From Acidobacteriota bacterium (lineage in GTDB: Bacteria; Acidobacteriota; Blastocatellia; Pyrinomonadales; Pyrinomonadaceae), in the NCBI GenBank assembly GCA_023436495.1, contig JAEZIT010000128.1, forward strand, positions 11,063-75,062: a stretch of 64,000 bases of DNA. The letters run 5' to 3'. Below, one piece after another: positions 53,565 to 62,283 of the stretch. Position 1 is the stretch's first letter. Each line of letters starts with the position of its first letter. The notes beneath the pieces are model-generated. The model saw nothing but the letters and a program-made list of their open reading frames with translations. It did not search any database and was not told where the DNA came from. A program made the translations under genes and the position numbers.

Positions 53565-54890
53565 CTACTTTTGCCCGGCGCCACGCTCTGCCCATATCTG
53601 GACGAGATTCACCAGCGTTTCGGTCGATTTCTCAAGGCCTCTGCGCGAATTAAACTCAAGCTTTCCGTGGAAATTATGCCCGCCGGTGAACAGGTTGGGC
53701 GTCGGTAGCCCCATAAATGTCAGCCGCGAACCGTCGGTCCCGCCGCGTATCGGGCGAAGCTCAGCTTCGATGCCGGCGCGCTTTGCCGCTTCGATGGCGA
53801 AATCCGTCAATTGCGGATGGTCCTTCAGAACCTCCTTCATGTTCAGGTAGCCGAGTTCGCTCTTATATTCGATCTTCACTTCCGGGTATTTCTTCTGCGT
53901 TTCGGCAACTACACCCTTTACGATCTCTTCCTGTGCTTCGAGTCCCTTGATGTCGAAATCACGCAGCAGGATCTTTATCGTCGAGGTCTCGATGTCCAGG
54001 TTTCCGACGTACGGATGAATGAACCCCACGCGGCCTTCTGTCGTTTCCGGACGGTTCGGCGCGGCTGCAGGAAAGCGAGCGAGGAATTCGCCGGCGGCGT
54101 ACATGGAATTAATCATAATGCCCTTTGCCGTTCCCGGATGCGTGGATTTGCCGTGAAAGGTAACAGTCGCCGTACGTGCCGACCAGGTCTCGTTCGAAAT
54201 ATCGCCGAGCTGTTCGCCGTCAACTGTATAAGCGTATTTCGCGCCGAAGCCCTTGACGTCGAATTTGTCGATCCCTCCGCCTACCTCTTCATCCGGCGTG
54301 AACGCGACAGCGATGTTGCCGTGCCTTATCTGCGGATTTTGTTTCAGCGTGTCGATCATCGTCATGATCTCCGCGATGCCCGATTTGTCGTCCGACCCGA
54401 GCAGCGTCGTGCCGTCCGCGGTGATGATGTCGTCGCCGATCAGGTTTTTAAGGTCGGGATTCTGCGCGACGGTGATCACCTGCGTCTTGTCGTTCGGCAA
54501 AACGATGTCGCCGCCCTGGTAATTCTTATGGATTATCGGATTGACGTTCGCGCCCGACACCGCGGGCGACGTGTCCATGTGCGCGATGAACCCGATCGTC
54601 GGCACCTTCGAATTGTCCGGCAGGTTTCCCGGGATCATACCGTAAACAATGCCGAATTCGCTCATTCGCACGTTCTGAACGCCGAGCTCCTTCAGCTCCT
54701 TTTCGAGCAGCCTCGCGAGAACGAGCTGCTTGTCCGTGCTCGGAACCTTGCCCGCATCCTCAGCCGCCTGTGTGTCGATCTTCACATAACGAAGAAACCG
54801 GTCCATTGCAGATTCACCGGGCGACTTGGTCTGCGCCGTTGCCGAAACAGCTACGATCAAAGTAAGAATAATCAAAATTAAATTTCGCAT
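53565..54890 (-). CDS. pepT: Peptidase T with signal peptide
   Basis: A 441-residue M20-type tripeptidase. HMDTSPAV, GSDDKSGIAEI and TPDEEVGGGID carry the two-zinc ligands and catalytic Glu, and GGTDGSRLTFMGLPTPN is the PepT C-terminal signature. Unlike cytoplasmic PepT of about 410 residues, this one has a signal peptide (NLILIILTLIVAVSATAQ), so it is probably periplasmic. ATG 54890 is chosen by that signal. Cleaves N-terminal residues from tripeptides. Encoded 53 bp after the semialdehyde dehydrogenase. Confidence 0.9.
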   Translation of the reverse strand: MRNLILIILTLIVAVSATAQTKSPGESAMDRFLRYVKIDTQAAEDAGKVPSTDKQLVLARLLEKELKELGVQNVRMSEFGIVYGMIPGNLPDNSKVPTIGFIAHMDTSPAVSGANVNPIIHKNYQGGDIVLPNDKTQVITVAQNPDLKNLIGDDIITADGTTLLGSDDKSGIAEIMTMIDTLKQNPQIRHGNIAVAFTPDEEVGGGIDKFDVKGFGAKYAYTVDGEQLGDISNETWSARTATVTFHGKSTHPGTAKGIMINSMYAAGEFLARFPAAAPNRPETTEGRVGFIHPYVGNLDIETSTIKILLRDFDIKGLEAQEEIVKGVVAETQKKYPEVKIEYKSELGYLNMKEVLKDHPQLTDFAIEAAKRAGIEAELRPIRGGTDGSRLTFMGLPTPNLFTGGHNFHGKLEFNSRRGLEKSTETLVNLVQIWAERGAGQK

Positions 54891-54943
54891 ACGATCTTGT
54901 CCTAATTTCAAAATGTTACGCACTAAGGCGACCCGCCCGGCGG

Positions 54944-56392
54944 TTATAATTTCACACAAACATTCTTCTCTTCCGTAAAAAACCCCAACGCCTCAAATCC
55001 GCCCTCTCTACCGATGCCGCTGTCTTTCATCCCGCCGAACGGCGTTCGCAGGTCACGGAGCAGCCAGCAGTTTACCCAGACGATGCCGGCCTCGAGCGCG
55101 GCGGATATGCGGTGCGCGCGTGAGAGGTTTTCGGTCCAAAGCGTCGCCGAAAGGCCGTATCGAACAGAGTTGGCATAACTCAAAACTTCCTCTTCTGTGT
55201 CGAAAGGCATTATGGTCGCGACCGGGCCGAATATTTCTTCCTGATTCGTTCGGCAATCCTGCGATAGCCCATCGATCACGGTCGGTTCGATAAACCAGCC
55301 GTCTGCACACCGCCCGTCGAGCGTCACCGAACGCCCGCCGGATAAAACACGGCCGCCTTCTTCCTGCGCGAGGTCGATATACGACATTATCTTGTCGAAA
55401 TGTTGTTTTGAGACGACCGCACCGATATCCGTGCCGGGTTCCAGCGGATCGCCCACCTTCAACGCCGCGACCCGCGAGACAAAATCGCCCTTGAACTGCT
55501 CGTACATCGGCCGTTCGACAAATATCCGCGAACCGCAAAGGCAGATCTGCCCCTGGTTTGAAAAAGACGAACGGACCGTCGTCGCCAGCATTTCCTCGTA
55601 ATCGCAGTCGGCGAAGATGATGTTCGGGTTCTTGCCGCCAAGCTCCAGCGACAGCTTCTTGAACATCGGCGCGGCCGTCCGCGCGATCTCTTCGCCCGTC
55701 TTCGTGCCACCGGTGAACGATATTGCCTTCACGTCGCGGTGTGCAACGATCGCCGAACCGACCTTCGGCCCGAGGCCATGAACTATGTTCAGCACGCCCG
55801 GCGGCAAACCTGCTTCGACGCACAATTTCGACAGCAGATAAGCCGTCATCGGCGTGATCTCCGACGGCTTTGCCACGACGGTACAGCCCGCTGCCAGGGC
55901 CGGCGCGATCTTCCACGTGAACAAATACAGCGGCAAGTTCCACGGCGAAATACAGCCCGCAACGCCCAGCGGCTGACGCAGCGTGTAATTGATGGCGGAG
56001 CCCGCCATGTCGTGCGATTCGTTCGCCGTATGCATCGCGGCCGTGGCATAAAATTTGAAATTCGCCATCGCCCGCGGTATATCGACGGACCGCGCCATCG
56101 ACACCGGCTTGCCGTTGTCGATGCTCTCCGCCGCGGCGAGATCTTCCAGATCGCGTTCGATCAACTCGACGACACGCATCATCACGTCGTGCCGCTGCTC
56201 TGCCGATGTTTTCGACCAAGAAGGAAATGTCGCCTTCGCCGCCGCGACAGCCGCCTCAACGTCACGTTCGTCCGAATCGGGTATGTGCGAATACACTTCG
56301 CCCGTCGCCGGGTTGTAATTATCCAGGTATTCACCTGAAACCGGCTTCACAAGCTCGCCGCCGATGTAGTTTTCGATATTCACGCGGTTCAA
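54944..56392 (-). CDS. 2-aminomuconate-6-semialdehyde dehydrogenase
   Basis: A 482-residue aldehyde dehydrogenase. SFTGGTKTGEEIA (NAD), LELGGKNPNIIFAD (catalytic Glu) and GQICLCGSRIFVE (catalytic Cys) are present, and the C-terminal VNCWLLRDLRTPFGG is characteristic of the aminomuconate/hydroxymuconate semialdehyde branch. It would make 2-aminomuconate for the deaminase encoded downstream. A hydroxymuconate role is possible, but the kynurenine genes favour the amino compound. Confidence 0.9.
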   Translation of the reverse strand: MNRVNIENYIGGELVKPVSGEYLDNYNPATGEVYSHIPDSDERDVEAAVAAAKATFPSWSKTSAEQRHDVMMRVVELIERDLEDLAAAESIDNGKPVSMARSVDIPRAMANFKFYATAAMHTANESHDMAGSAINYTLRQPLGVAGCISPWNLPLYLFTWKIAPALAAGCTVVAKPSEITPMTAYLLSKLCVEAGLPPGVLNIVHGLGPKVGSAIVAHRDVKAISFTGGTKTGEEIARTAAPMFKKLSLELGGKNPNIIFADCDYEEMLATTVRSSFSNQGQICLCGSRIFVERPMYEQFKGDFVSRVAALKVGDPLEPGTDIGAVVSKQHFDKIMSYIDLAQEEGGRVLSGGRSVTLDGRCADGWFIEPTVIDGLSQDCRTNQEEIFGPVATIMPFDTEEEVLSYANSVRYGLSATLWTENLSRAHRISAALEAGIVWVNCWLLRDLRTPFGGMKDSGIGREGGFEALGFFTEEKNVCVKL

Positions 56393-56417
56393 GATAACCG
56401 ACAGCCGGGCGCCCTGT

Positions 56418-57578
56418 TCAATGCCCGTACTTCTTCAATATTTCGCGAACCTTTTCAATGGGCAGGGCCTCGATCGTCCGCCCGTTCCCGGTGACCGACG
56501 TCGCCTTCAGCATCGAATTATATATTGCTTCTTCGGTCGCTTCGATCACGGCCTGAAACAGCGGCGACATCGCATCGTTACCGAGCACCTGTATCTTTCT
56601 TAATTCTTCCGATGCGCGTACACGGTTTTCCACAGCTGTGGAAAACGCGATCGCATAATCGCCGCTGCCGTTGGTCATCGACGAGCCCGTACGCCCAAGC
56701 CCGACCATCGACCGCGATGCCAACCGCTTCAATTGCCTGTGATCGACCGGCGCGTCCGTTGCGATCACGATAATTATTGAACCATCAGCCGAAGGATCCG
56801 CCGCACGCCCGCTCGAGGCGACTGCGTTCTTAAGGTAGTACTGCCCCAACTCTTCGCCGACCGGCACGCCGTCGATCGTCAGCACGCCGCCGAAATTCGA
56901 TTGCACCAGCACGCCCAGCGTATATCCGCCCAGGCTTGCCGGCAATTTCCTCGACGCCGTCCCGATGCCGCCTTTCCAGCCGAAAGCGATGGTGCCGGTT
57001 CCAGCACCGACCGAACCTTCTTCAACCGGCCCGCTCTTCGCTGTCTTCAGCGCATTGAATACGTCATCGCGCGTGATGTGCCGTCCGCGAATGTCATTAA
57101 GCCCGCCGTCGTTCGTCTCCGCGATCAGCGGATTTATCGACCGCACATTCTCATTCCCGGGCAGCCCGAGCATGTGATCCAGCAGAAAATCGCCGACCTT
57201 CGGGACGCTCAGCGTGGACGTAAGCAATATAGGCGTTTCGATCTCGCCGAGTTCGTTCACCTGCGTCGAACCCGCGAGCTTGCCGAAACCGTTCCCGACA
57301 AACACCGCTCCGGGCACCTTTTCCTGAAACAGGTTCCCGCCATGCGGCACGATGGCCGTGACCCCGGTGCGGACATTGTCGCCCCTGACGACGGTCGTTT
57401 GTCCCACCGTTACGCCCGCGACGTCTGTGATCGCATTCAGCGGCCCGGCCGGCAGGACGCCGATCTTCAGCCCCAGGTCGCGAACGCGCGGCCTTTGGTC
57501 TTCGGTTGTATTTTGCGCAGTCATCGGCAATCCGGAGTTCAACAAAAGTAATACTATAAAGAGCAGGCGAATTAACAT
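56418..57578 (-). CDS. Exported P1-family peptidase (DmpA-like)
   Basis: A 386-residue self-processing aminopeptidase. A signal peptide covers about the first 21 residues (LLFIVLLLLNSGLPM). The family motifs LVQSNFGGVL and DGSIIIVIATDAPV are present; the Gly-Ser bond in the latter is where P1 enzymes self-cleave. Acts on N-terminal residues of short peptides, some D-amino acid amides. Encoded between dcd and the semialdehyde dehydrogenase. Confidence 0.87.
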   Translation of the reverse strand: MLIRLLFIVLLLLNSGLPMTAQNTTEDQRPRVRDLGLKIGVLPAGPLNAITDVAGVTVGQTTVVRGDNVRTGVTAIVPHGGNLFQEKVPGAVFVGNGFGKLAGSTQVNELGEIETPILLTSTLSVPKVGDFLLDHMLGLPGNENVRSINPLIAETNDGGLNDIRGRHITRDDVFNALKTAKSGPVEEGSVGAGTGTIAFGWKGGIGTASRKLPASLGGYTLGVLVQSNFGGVLTIDGVPVGEELGQYYLKNAVASSGRAADPSADGSIIIVIATDAPVDHRQLKRLASRSMVGLGRTGSSMTNGSGDYAIAFSTAVENRVRASEELRKIQVLGNDAMSPLFQAVIEATEEAIYNSMLKATSVTGNGRTIEALPIEKVREILKKYGH

Positions 57579-57612
57579 AGGTTTACCAATTTAAATAGCC
57601 GGCTGCCGAATT

Positions 57613-58206
57613 CTACACCTTCGCGTACGTCAATCCCGTCTGGCCCTGATATTTCCCGCCGCGGTCCGAATACGAAACTGCGCAGTCCTCGTCCGATTCG
57701 AAGAACAGTATCTGCCCAATGCCTTCGTTCACATACACCCGCAGCGGCAGGTTCGCCAGATTTGCGATCTCGACCACAAGCCGTCCCGTCCATCCCGCCT
57801 CGAGCGGCGTCGTGTTCACCAACAGCCCGGCCCGCGCGTATGTCGATTTGCCAAGCGCCACGCCCGTTACGTTCCGCGGCATCCGAAACGTCTCGACCGT
57901 CACGCCCAACCCGTAATGGTGTCCGGGCAGGATGTAATATTTCGAACCGTCATCGGCCGTCTGCAGTTCCGGTTCGATCAGCGAGTACTGCTCATCGAAT
58001 CGTTTCGGATCGATCTCTTTGCCGTGGACCGATGAGAAGATCCGGAACCCGTCATCCGCGAGCCGCATGTCGTAACCGTAGCTCGACGCACCTGCCGAAA
58101 TGATCTTGTTCCCGTTAACTTCGCGGACGAGCTCCGGCAAAAACGGCGAGATCATCTGCTGTTCTTCGGCCATTTTCCTGAGCCAAAGATCTGATTTTAT
58201 TGTCAT
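57613..58206 (-). CDS. dcd: dCTP deaminase
   Basis: A 197-residue deaminase making dUTP from dCTP. ATG 58206 is chosen over an upstream start at 58245. ALGKSTYARAGLLVNTTPL and EAGWTGRLVVE are the family signatures with the catalytic Glu, and the C-terminal GGKYQGQTG closes the active site. It is the first gene of the long minus-strand run, 34 bp before the P1 peptidase gene. Confidence 0.93.
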   Translation of the reverse strand: MTIKSDLWLRKMAEEQQMISPFLPELVREVNGNKIISAGASSYGYDMRLADDGFRIFSSVHGKEIDPKRFDEQYSLIEPELQTADDGSKYYILPGHHYGLGVTVETFRMPRNVTGVALGKSTYARAGLLVNTTPLEAGWTGRLVVEIANLANLPLRVYVNEGIGQILFFESDEDCAVSYSDRGGKYQGQTGLTYAKV

Positions 58207-58250
58207 AAGTTTCGATACCGCAGCGATGCCTGGTCCGCCTGCCACACGTC

Positions 58251-58285
58251 AGAACCACCTCGCGTTAGCGGGTGGGTTCTTTTTT
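58251..58285 (+). repeat. Hairpin with T tail (REP-like or terminator)
   Basis: A 13-bp imperfect stem (AGAACCACCTCGC / GCGGGTGGGTTCT) with loop GTTA is followed by six T on the plus strand. It lies upstream of dcd and downstream of a DUF4097 gene, both minus strand, so a terminator in this direction serves no known gene. A dispersed palindromic repeat is more likely. Confidence 0.5.
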
Positions 58286-58408
58286 GCAGACGTCTTGAAA
58301 TGATCCAACCCTTCACGCGAAAAGGATCTCCGGCAAAAGAACGCATGAACCCCGCCGCGCTTACTTAATAGAATATTCCAACTTCCGTAAAATTTGCGAA
58401 TGCCGCGG

Positions 58409-59269
58409 CTACTCCGGTTTCGGCATCGGCTTTATATTCAGCGTGCCGTCGCCAACCGTGAATTTCAGCGAAATGCCGCCGTTGCCGGCTTTGGCCGCCA
58501 CTGACTTTTCCGTGAAAACGACCTTGCGAGCGCGCGGTTTCAGGTCTTCGAACGCATTCTCGATCTTTCCGGTGCGCAGGATCGTCCCGTCAACGTCCGC
58601 GTTCAGGTCCGGCGGCAGAAAAACGTTCATCGTGCCCGTCGCCAGCTGAAATTCCGCGAAACGCCCGCGCCAGCTTCGCGTCGGGATCCGTACGTCAACT
58701 TCGCCGCTACCGATCGTGGCGTTTATCCCGCCGCCGACCAACTCAAATTTCGCGTTCGAATTCAGGAAATTGACCCGCATTTGCCCGTCGACGCCCGAAA
58801 TGCTCAGGTCGCCCGTGCCGCCGTCGATCTCGATATCGCAAAAACTCGGCACCTTGATCGTATAATCTATCCTGAACGGCAGCCCGATCAGCGCCTTCGG
58901 CAGCTTTTTGTCCGCCTTTTTCAGATATTTTTTGTCGTGCGTCCCGATGCTGATTATACCGATGCGGCTCAGGCTCTCTTCGGTCATAAATCCCGTGATC
59001 TTCGACAGCCTGTCCAAGTCCGCGGTCGTCGCGGCCTGCATTTCGATCTCGGCCGTTACCTCGACGATGTTCTGCCGCCAACCCTCGATCGTGATCGAAC
59101 CGTTCGGCGCGCCGACGACCGAAACCGTGCCGCCCGGCGACAGGTCGAAATTATCCGTTTTCGTCGTCGTGCGCTTGATCATGCCGGCATCCTGCGCCGC
59201 CGCGGAAACCACAAACACTACGGCCAATAAAACAGGGAATGCGAGTTTTCTGATATTTTGAATTTTCAT
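58409..59269 (-). CDS. Secreted DUF4097-like protein (second module, distal)
   Basis: A 286-residue exported protein: signal peptide ending near VVSAAAQ, then beta repeats (SVVGAPNGSITIEGWRQN, DGGTGDLSISGV, INATIGSGEVDV). The pattern is DUF4097-like. It is separated by 317 bp with palindromic units from a related gene at 59587-60363. The TIEGWRQN motif parallels TVEGWDRS there. The molecular function is unknown. Confidence 0.78.
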   Translation of the reverse strand: MKIQNIRKLAFPVLLAVVFVVSAAAQDAGMIKRTTTKTDNFDLSPGGTVSVVGAPNGSITIEGWRQNIVEVTAEIEMQAATTADLDRLSKITGFMTEESLSRIGIISIGTHDKKYLKKADKKLPKALIGLPFRIDYTIKVPSFCDIEIDGGTGDLSISGVDGQMRVNFLNSNAKFELVGGGINATIGSGEVDVRIPTRSWRGRFAEFQLATGTMNVFLPPDLNADVDGTILRTGKIENAFEDLKPRARKVVFTEKSVAAKAGNGGISLKFTVGDGTLNIKPMPKPE

Positions 59270-59586
59270 TTTGACGGAATAGGGAAAGGAGCGAACCCGT
59301 ACCTATCTTAAGGTCTAACGCGCGGCGCGGTCAATCATTTTGATCCTGGGCCCGTGGCCTCGGCGGACGGTCAGCTTTTGCGAGCCTTACTCCTATGCCG
59401 AAGCCCGCACGCAGTAAGGGCGAAACATCCGACGCCGGCATATCGCCATGCATTCACTCGTTGGTTTCCTCTCCTGAATTGCCACTAGCTTTAGCTAGTG
59501 GACACTGCCAACACAAGCCGCGGCTTTAGCCGAACAACGCCGACAAAAAACTCGTCCTTTTGGCTTCGGCCTAAATGCTAAAAGAC
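59270..59586. repeat. Cluster of short palindromes (REP-like)
   Basis: This 317-bp gap carries several short palindromes: CCACTAGCT-TT-AGCTAGTGG (59482-59501, perfect 9-bp arms), CGGCT-TT-AGCCG (59521-59532) and a Gly-rich-looking unit CCCGCACGCAGTAAGGGC near 59403-59422. No coding region is convincing. They resemble REP elements mobilised by Y1 transposases, but no transposase is in the window. Confidence 0.55.
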
Positions 59587-60363
59587 CTACCGTCTTAGAA
59601 AGCCGATGCTCCCGCGTTGGTTCATTACTTCCAGCGTTGCGCTGCCGTCGCCGGATTGTCCGATGATGCGTCGGCCGTCACCGATTATGCGGAAATTGGT
59701 ATTTGAGAATGCTCCGACGTTTATATTGCGGGTGGACGGCGCCGTCGCGACCATTTTGAAAGAGGAATTAAAAGGAATGCGTATATTTATCGCGCCGCTC
59801 ATCGAAGAGAACCGATAGCGTCCGCCGGGCTGCAGAACGCCGTCGAAGAATATGTCACCGATGCCGTTCTCGGCCGAAACCGCCGCCGCGACAATGTTCG
59901 TCAGCGTAATGTCACCCTCGGTCGATACATGCGCCCGGACCAGGCCGCTTCCGATATTGCTGACGTTCAGGTTGCCGACCTTCGTTTCGATATCGACCTT
60001 TGAAGAGTAGGGAACCCGGATCAAAAAATTGACGCTGCCGACCTCATTACGGCCCTGATTGTCTTTTACAACATTGATCACGATCGTCCCGCTCAGGTTC
60101 TGCGGTTCGATCGCGGCAGCAGGCGCCTCGAGAACGGCCGAAATACTGACCTCCGAACGGTCCCAGCCTTCGACCGTCACCATTCCCGAACGGTTCGTCA
60201 ACTGCAGCCGGACGTCCTTGCCGGCCGGATAGTTCTTGGAAAAGCGCTTCTGGGCCGCGGCCTCATCTGCCGAGCAAAATAAAAAAACTACGCTCAACAA
60301 TAGAAGAATCGTAGTTTTGGCATATCCGGTGCAGCCGTGATTATTACAAGTACCGAGATTCAT
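59587..60363 (-). CDS. Secreted DUF4097-like protein (second module)
   Basis: A 258-residue exported protein. After a signal peptide (ILLLLSVVFLFCSADEAAA), it has short beta repeats such as NRSGMVTVEGWDRS, THVSTEGDITLTNI and SSMSGAINIRIP. It starts 18 bp after the anti-sigma gene and should be part of that operon, mirroring the gene at 16358-17377. Function unknown. Confidence 0.8.
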   Translation of the reverse strand: MNLGTCNNHGCTGYAKTTILLLLSVVFLFCSADEAAAQKRFSKNYPAGKDVRLQLTNRSGMVTVEGWDRSEVSISAVLEAPAAAIEPQNLSGTIVINVVKDNQGRNEVGSVNFLIRVPYSSKVDIETKVGNLNVSNIGSGLVRAHVSTEGDITLTNIVAAAVSAENGIGDIFFDGVLQPGGRYRFSSMSGAINIRIPFNSSFKMVATAPSTRNINVGAFSNTNFRIIGDGRRIIGQSGDGSATLEVMNQRGSIGFLRR

Positions 60364-60381
60364 CTCCTAAAAACAAGAACA

Positions 60382-61107
60382 CTATAATTCCGAAAATTCG
60401 CGAAGCAGGTCCATCTTTTCCTTCAGCGCCGAATCGAGCATTTCGCCCGAGAGTTCGTCGTCCGGGTCCTTCTGCAGGATCAGCGTGTATTCATTGACCG
60501 ATTGGTCGATCACGTTGAGGTTTCGGTCAAAAGCATCACGCAGGTTCTTGTCCCACATCGCACGCCTCTGCATTACACGCTGGTTCCAATAATCGATCGC
60601 CGCCTGCTGTTCCTTAAGCCGCCGTTCACGTGCCTCGTACGGCGTTTCCATCAGGCCGACCTTGCTCATCAGCTTTTCGATCGTCGTCTGCGACGCGGGG
60701 TCGCGCGACGTCAGGTCCTCGCCTGTCGGCTGAACGTAGTTTTTGATCGCGACGACCGTCAACAGCGAACTTATCACAATGATCGCCAGCGCCGCCGAAG
60801 CCAATTGACCGAATGAGAATTCCCAGAATCTGCCGCGCCGCGCCGGCTGCCTTTCTTCGGGCGCCGCAGGCGGGGCTTCACTTTCGATCAGATTGTTAAT
60901 TCGGCACCATAGAGCCTGCGAATTCGGCGGCAGTATCTCCTCCGCCGGTTCAGCTTGGCAAAAGTCGATTATCGACGCGAAATCTTCACAAACTTTTGCA
61001 CAGGGTTCACAAAGCGCAAGGTGCTCCCGGACCGCATCTGCCTCGGCATCGGCAAGCTCGCAATCCAGAAACAGGCTGATCTTTTCTTTACAATCGTCGC
61101 ACTTCAT
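60382..61107 (-). CDS. Anti-sigma factor with N-terminal zinc finger (second module)
   Basis: A 241-residue single-pass membrane protein. CDDCKEKISLFLDCEL and HLALCEPCAKVC give the zinc-binding anti-sigma domain. One transmembrane segment lies near residues 100-120 (LASAALAIIVISSLLTVVAI), followed by a helical periplasmic part (EKMDLLREFSEL at the end). It is followed within 18 bp by the DUF4097 gene, but is 246 bp from the sigma gene, which may have separate transcription. Confidence 0.85.
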   Translation of the reverse strand: MKCDDCKEKISLFLDCELADAEADAVREHLALCEPCAKVCEDFASIIDFCQAEPAEEILPPNSQALWCRINNLIESEAPPAAPEERQPARRGRFWEFSFGQLASAALAIIVISSLLTVVAIKNYVQPTGEDLTSRDPASQTTIEKLMSKVGLMETPYEARERRLKEQQAAIDYWNQRVMQRRAMWDKNLRDAFDRNLNVIDQSVNEYTLILQKDPDDELSGEMLDSALKEKMDLLREFSEL

Positions 61108-61300
61108 GACTTGGATGGCTTCTCGCAGAACGTGTTATGCCCGGTCGATCTTCCGTGCCGTCCGCGGCTGCACGCTAACTCCCCTTTTTCGCTTCAAATG
61201 AATAGATTAGCCGATGCGGTAAAGGGTTGCCTTTTGCAGGCAGGCGAAGTCAATATTTTTCGGGCTTTGCCGGCCGTCCGCTCCGGGAACGCCGACACGA

Positions 61301-61335
61301 AAAAACACGAAATTTCCGGGCATTTCTTTCGTGTT
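61301..61335 (-). terminator. Hairpin terminator after second ECF sigma gene
   Basis: A perfect 9-bp stem (AACACGAAA/TTTCGTGTT, 61304-61335) is followed on the minus strand by a short T run. It lies 18 bp after the sigma gene stop, so the anti-sigma gene may start a new transcript. Confidence 0.6.
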
Positions 61336-61353
61336 CTCGGTTTTATAAAATTA

Positions 61354-62013
61354 TTACTCGTTCTCTTTGGCCAGCAGGCCGCGGAGTTTCAGCCGCGCCT
61401 TATGAAGCTGTGATTTAGACGTCCCGACGGAAATGCCGAGAAGCCTCGCAACCTCTTCATGTTCATAGCCTTCCACGTCGTGCAGCACGAAAACATTCCG
61501 GTAGCCGGTCGGGAGCTCGCCGATCGCGTTTTTCAGCGCGATCCGGTCAATAACAGGCATTTTGTTGGGATTTGCCGTGCCGTGAACGGTCTGCTCCGGC
61601 ATCTCGCCGTCGTCGGACGTCTTTTCGTTCTTTACGCTTCGGCGACGGAAATGCATCAGCACCTGGTTTACCGTCAGGCGGTGCAGCCACGTCGAAAACG
61701 CCGAATCGCCGCGAAAACTGCCGATCTTTCGGAAAAGCTGTATGAATACTTCCTGGGTCAGGTCTTCGGCCTCTGTCTGGCTGCTCGTCATCCGCAGGCA
61801 CAGGCTGTACGTCCGTCTGTGATATCGCTGATAAACGATCTCGAACGCCGCGATGCTGCCGGCTGCTGCCTTTCGGCACAGTGCGAGATCGGGCTCGGAT
61901 GCATCCGGTGCAGGTAGGGCCTCGGCCGCAGGCGCCTGAAAATGAGGAAGCTCACGGCTGTCCTCAAATCCAAAGGCGATATCCTGTTCGATAGCCGCCG
62001 AATTCGATTCCAT
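61354..62013 (-). CDS. ECF RNA polymerase sigma factor (second module)
   Basis: A 219-residue ECF factor. Region 2 near 55-125 (EAEDLTQEVFIQLFRKIG), region 4 near 155-215 (GYEHEEVARLLGISVGTSKSQLHKAR). A 45-residue N-terminal extension rich in Ala and Glu precedes region 2. The anti-sigma and DUF4097 genes follow in the same direction. It is a paralogue-like counterpart of the factor at 14845-15444, but the two share only family-level motifs. Confidence 0.9.
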   Translation of the reverse strand: MESNSAAIEQDIAFGFEDSRELPHFQAPAAEALPAPDASEPDLALCRKAAAGSIAAFEIVYQRYHRRTYSLCLRMTSSQTEAEDLTQEVFIQLFRKIGSFRGDSAFSTWLHRLTVNQVLMHFRRRSVKNEKTSDDGEMPEQTVHGTANPNKMPVIDRIALKNAIGELPTGYRNVFVLHDVEGYEHEEVARLLGISVGTSKSQLHKARLKLRGLLAKENE

Positions 62014-62226
62014 AGTTACTCCAGGGAATTTACCGGAAAGACTGCTGCCGGATTTTCGAAGTTTCTCGGTTCCTATGATGGCCTACCTCCACGAAGAAGT
62101 TGCATCGAGCACCCGAGAATTTTATGACGAAACCGCAAAAAGGTAAAGCTAATTCTACCAACCCGATCTGGGGCCGTCATTCATTGATCCATATTCGATC
62201 CATTGGCCTACTTCCTCAACTCATCC
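62014..62226. other. Intergenic region upstream of second ECF sigma gene
   Basis: The 213 bp upstream of the sigma gene, up to the terminator at 62227, contain no convincing gene. The promoter of the sigma gene should be here, but I cannot pick out a clear motif. Confidence 0.35.
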
Positions 62227-62257
62227 AAAAAAAGAGGCCGCCCTTTCGGACAGCCTC
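62227..62257 (-). terminator. Rho-independent terminator of beta-helix gene
   Basis: On the minus strand, GAGGCTGTCC-GAAA-GGGCGGCCTC (8 of 10 pairs) is followed by seven T. It lies 27 bp after the stop of the beta-helix gene. Confidence 0.78.
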
Positions 62258-62283
62258 TCAACAGTTTTAACCTCAATGATCGC

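Noticed and set aside
55053..56219. A 388-codon open frame on the same strand as the semialdehyde dehydrogenase
   Set aside because: It lies entirely within that gene in another frame, lacks any family motif and has a skewed Arg/Gly composition typical of shadow frames in GC-rich DNA.
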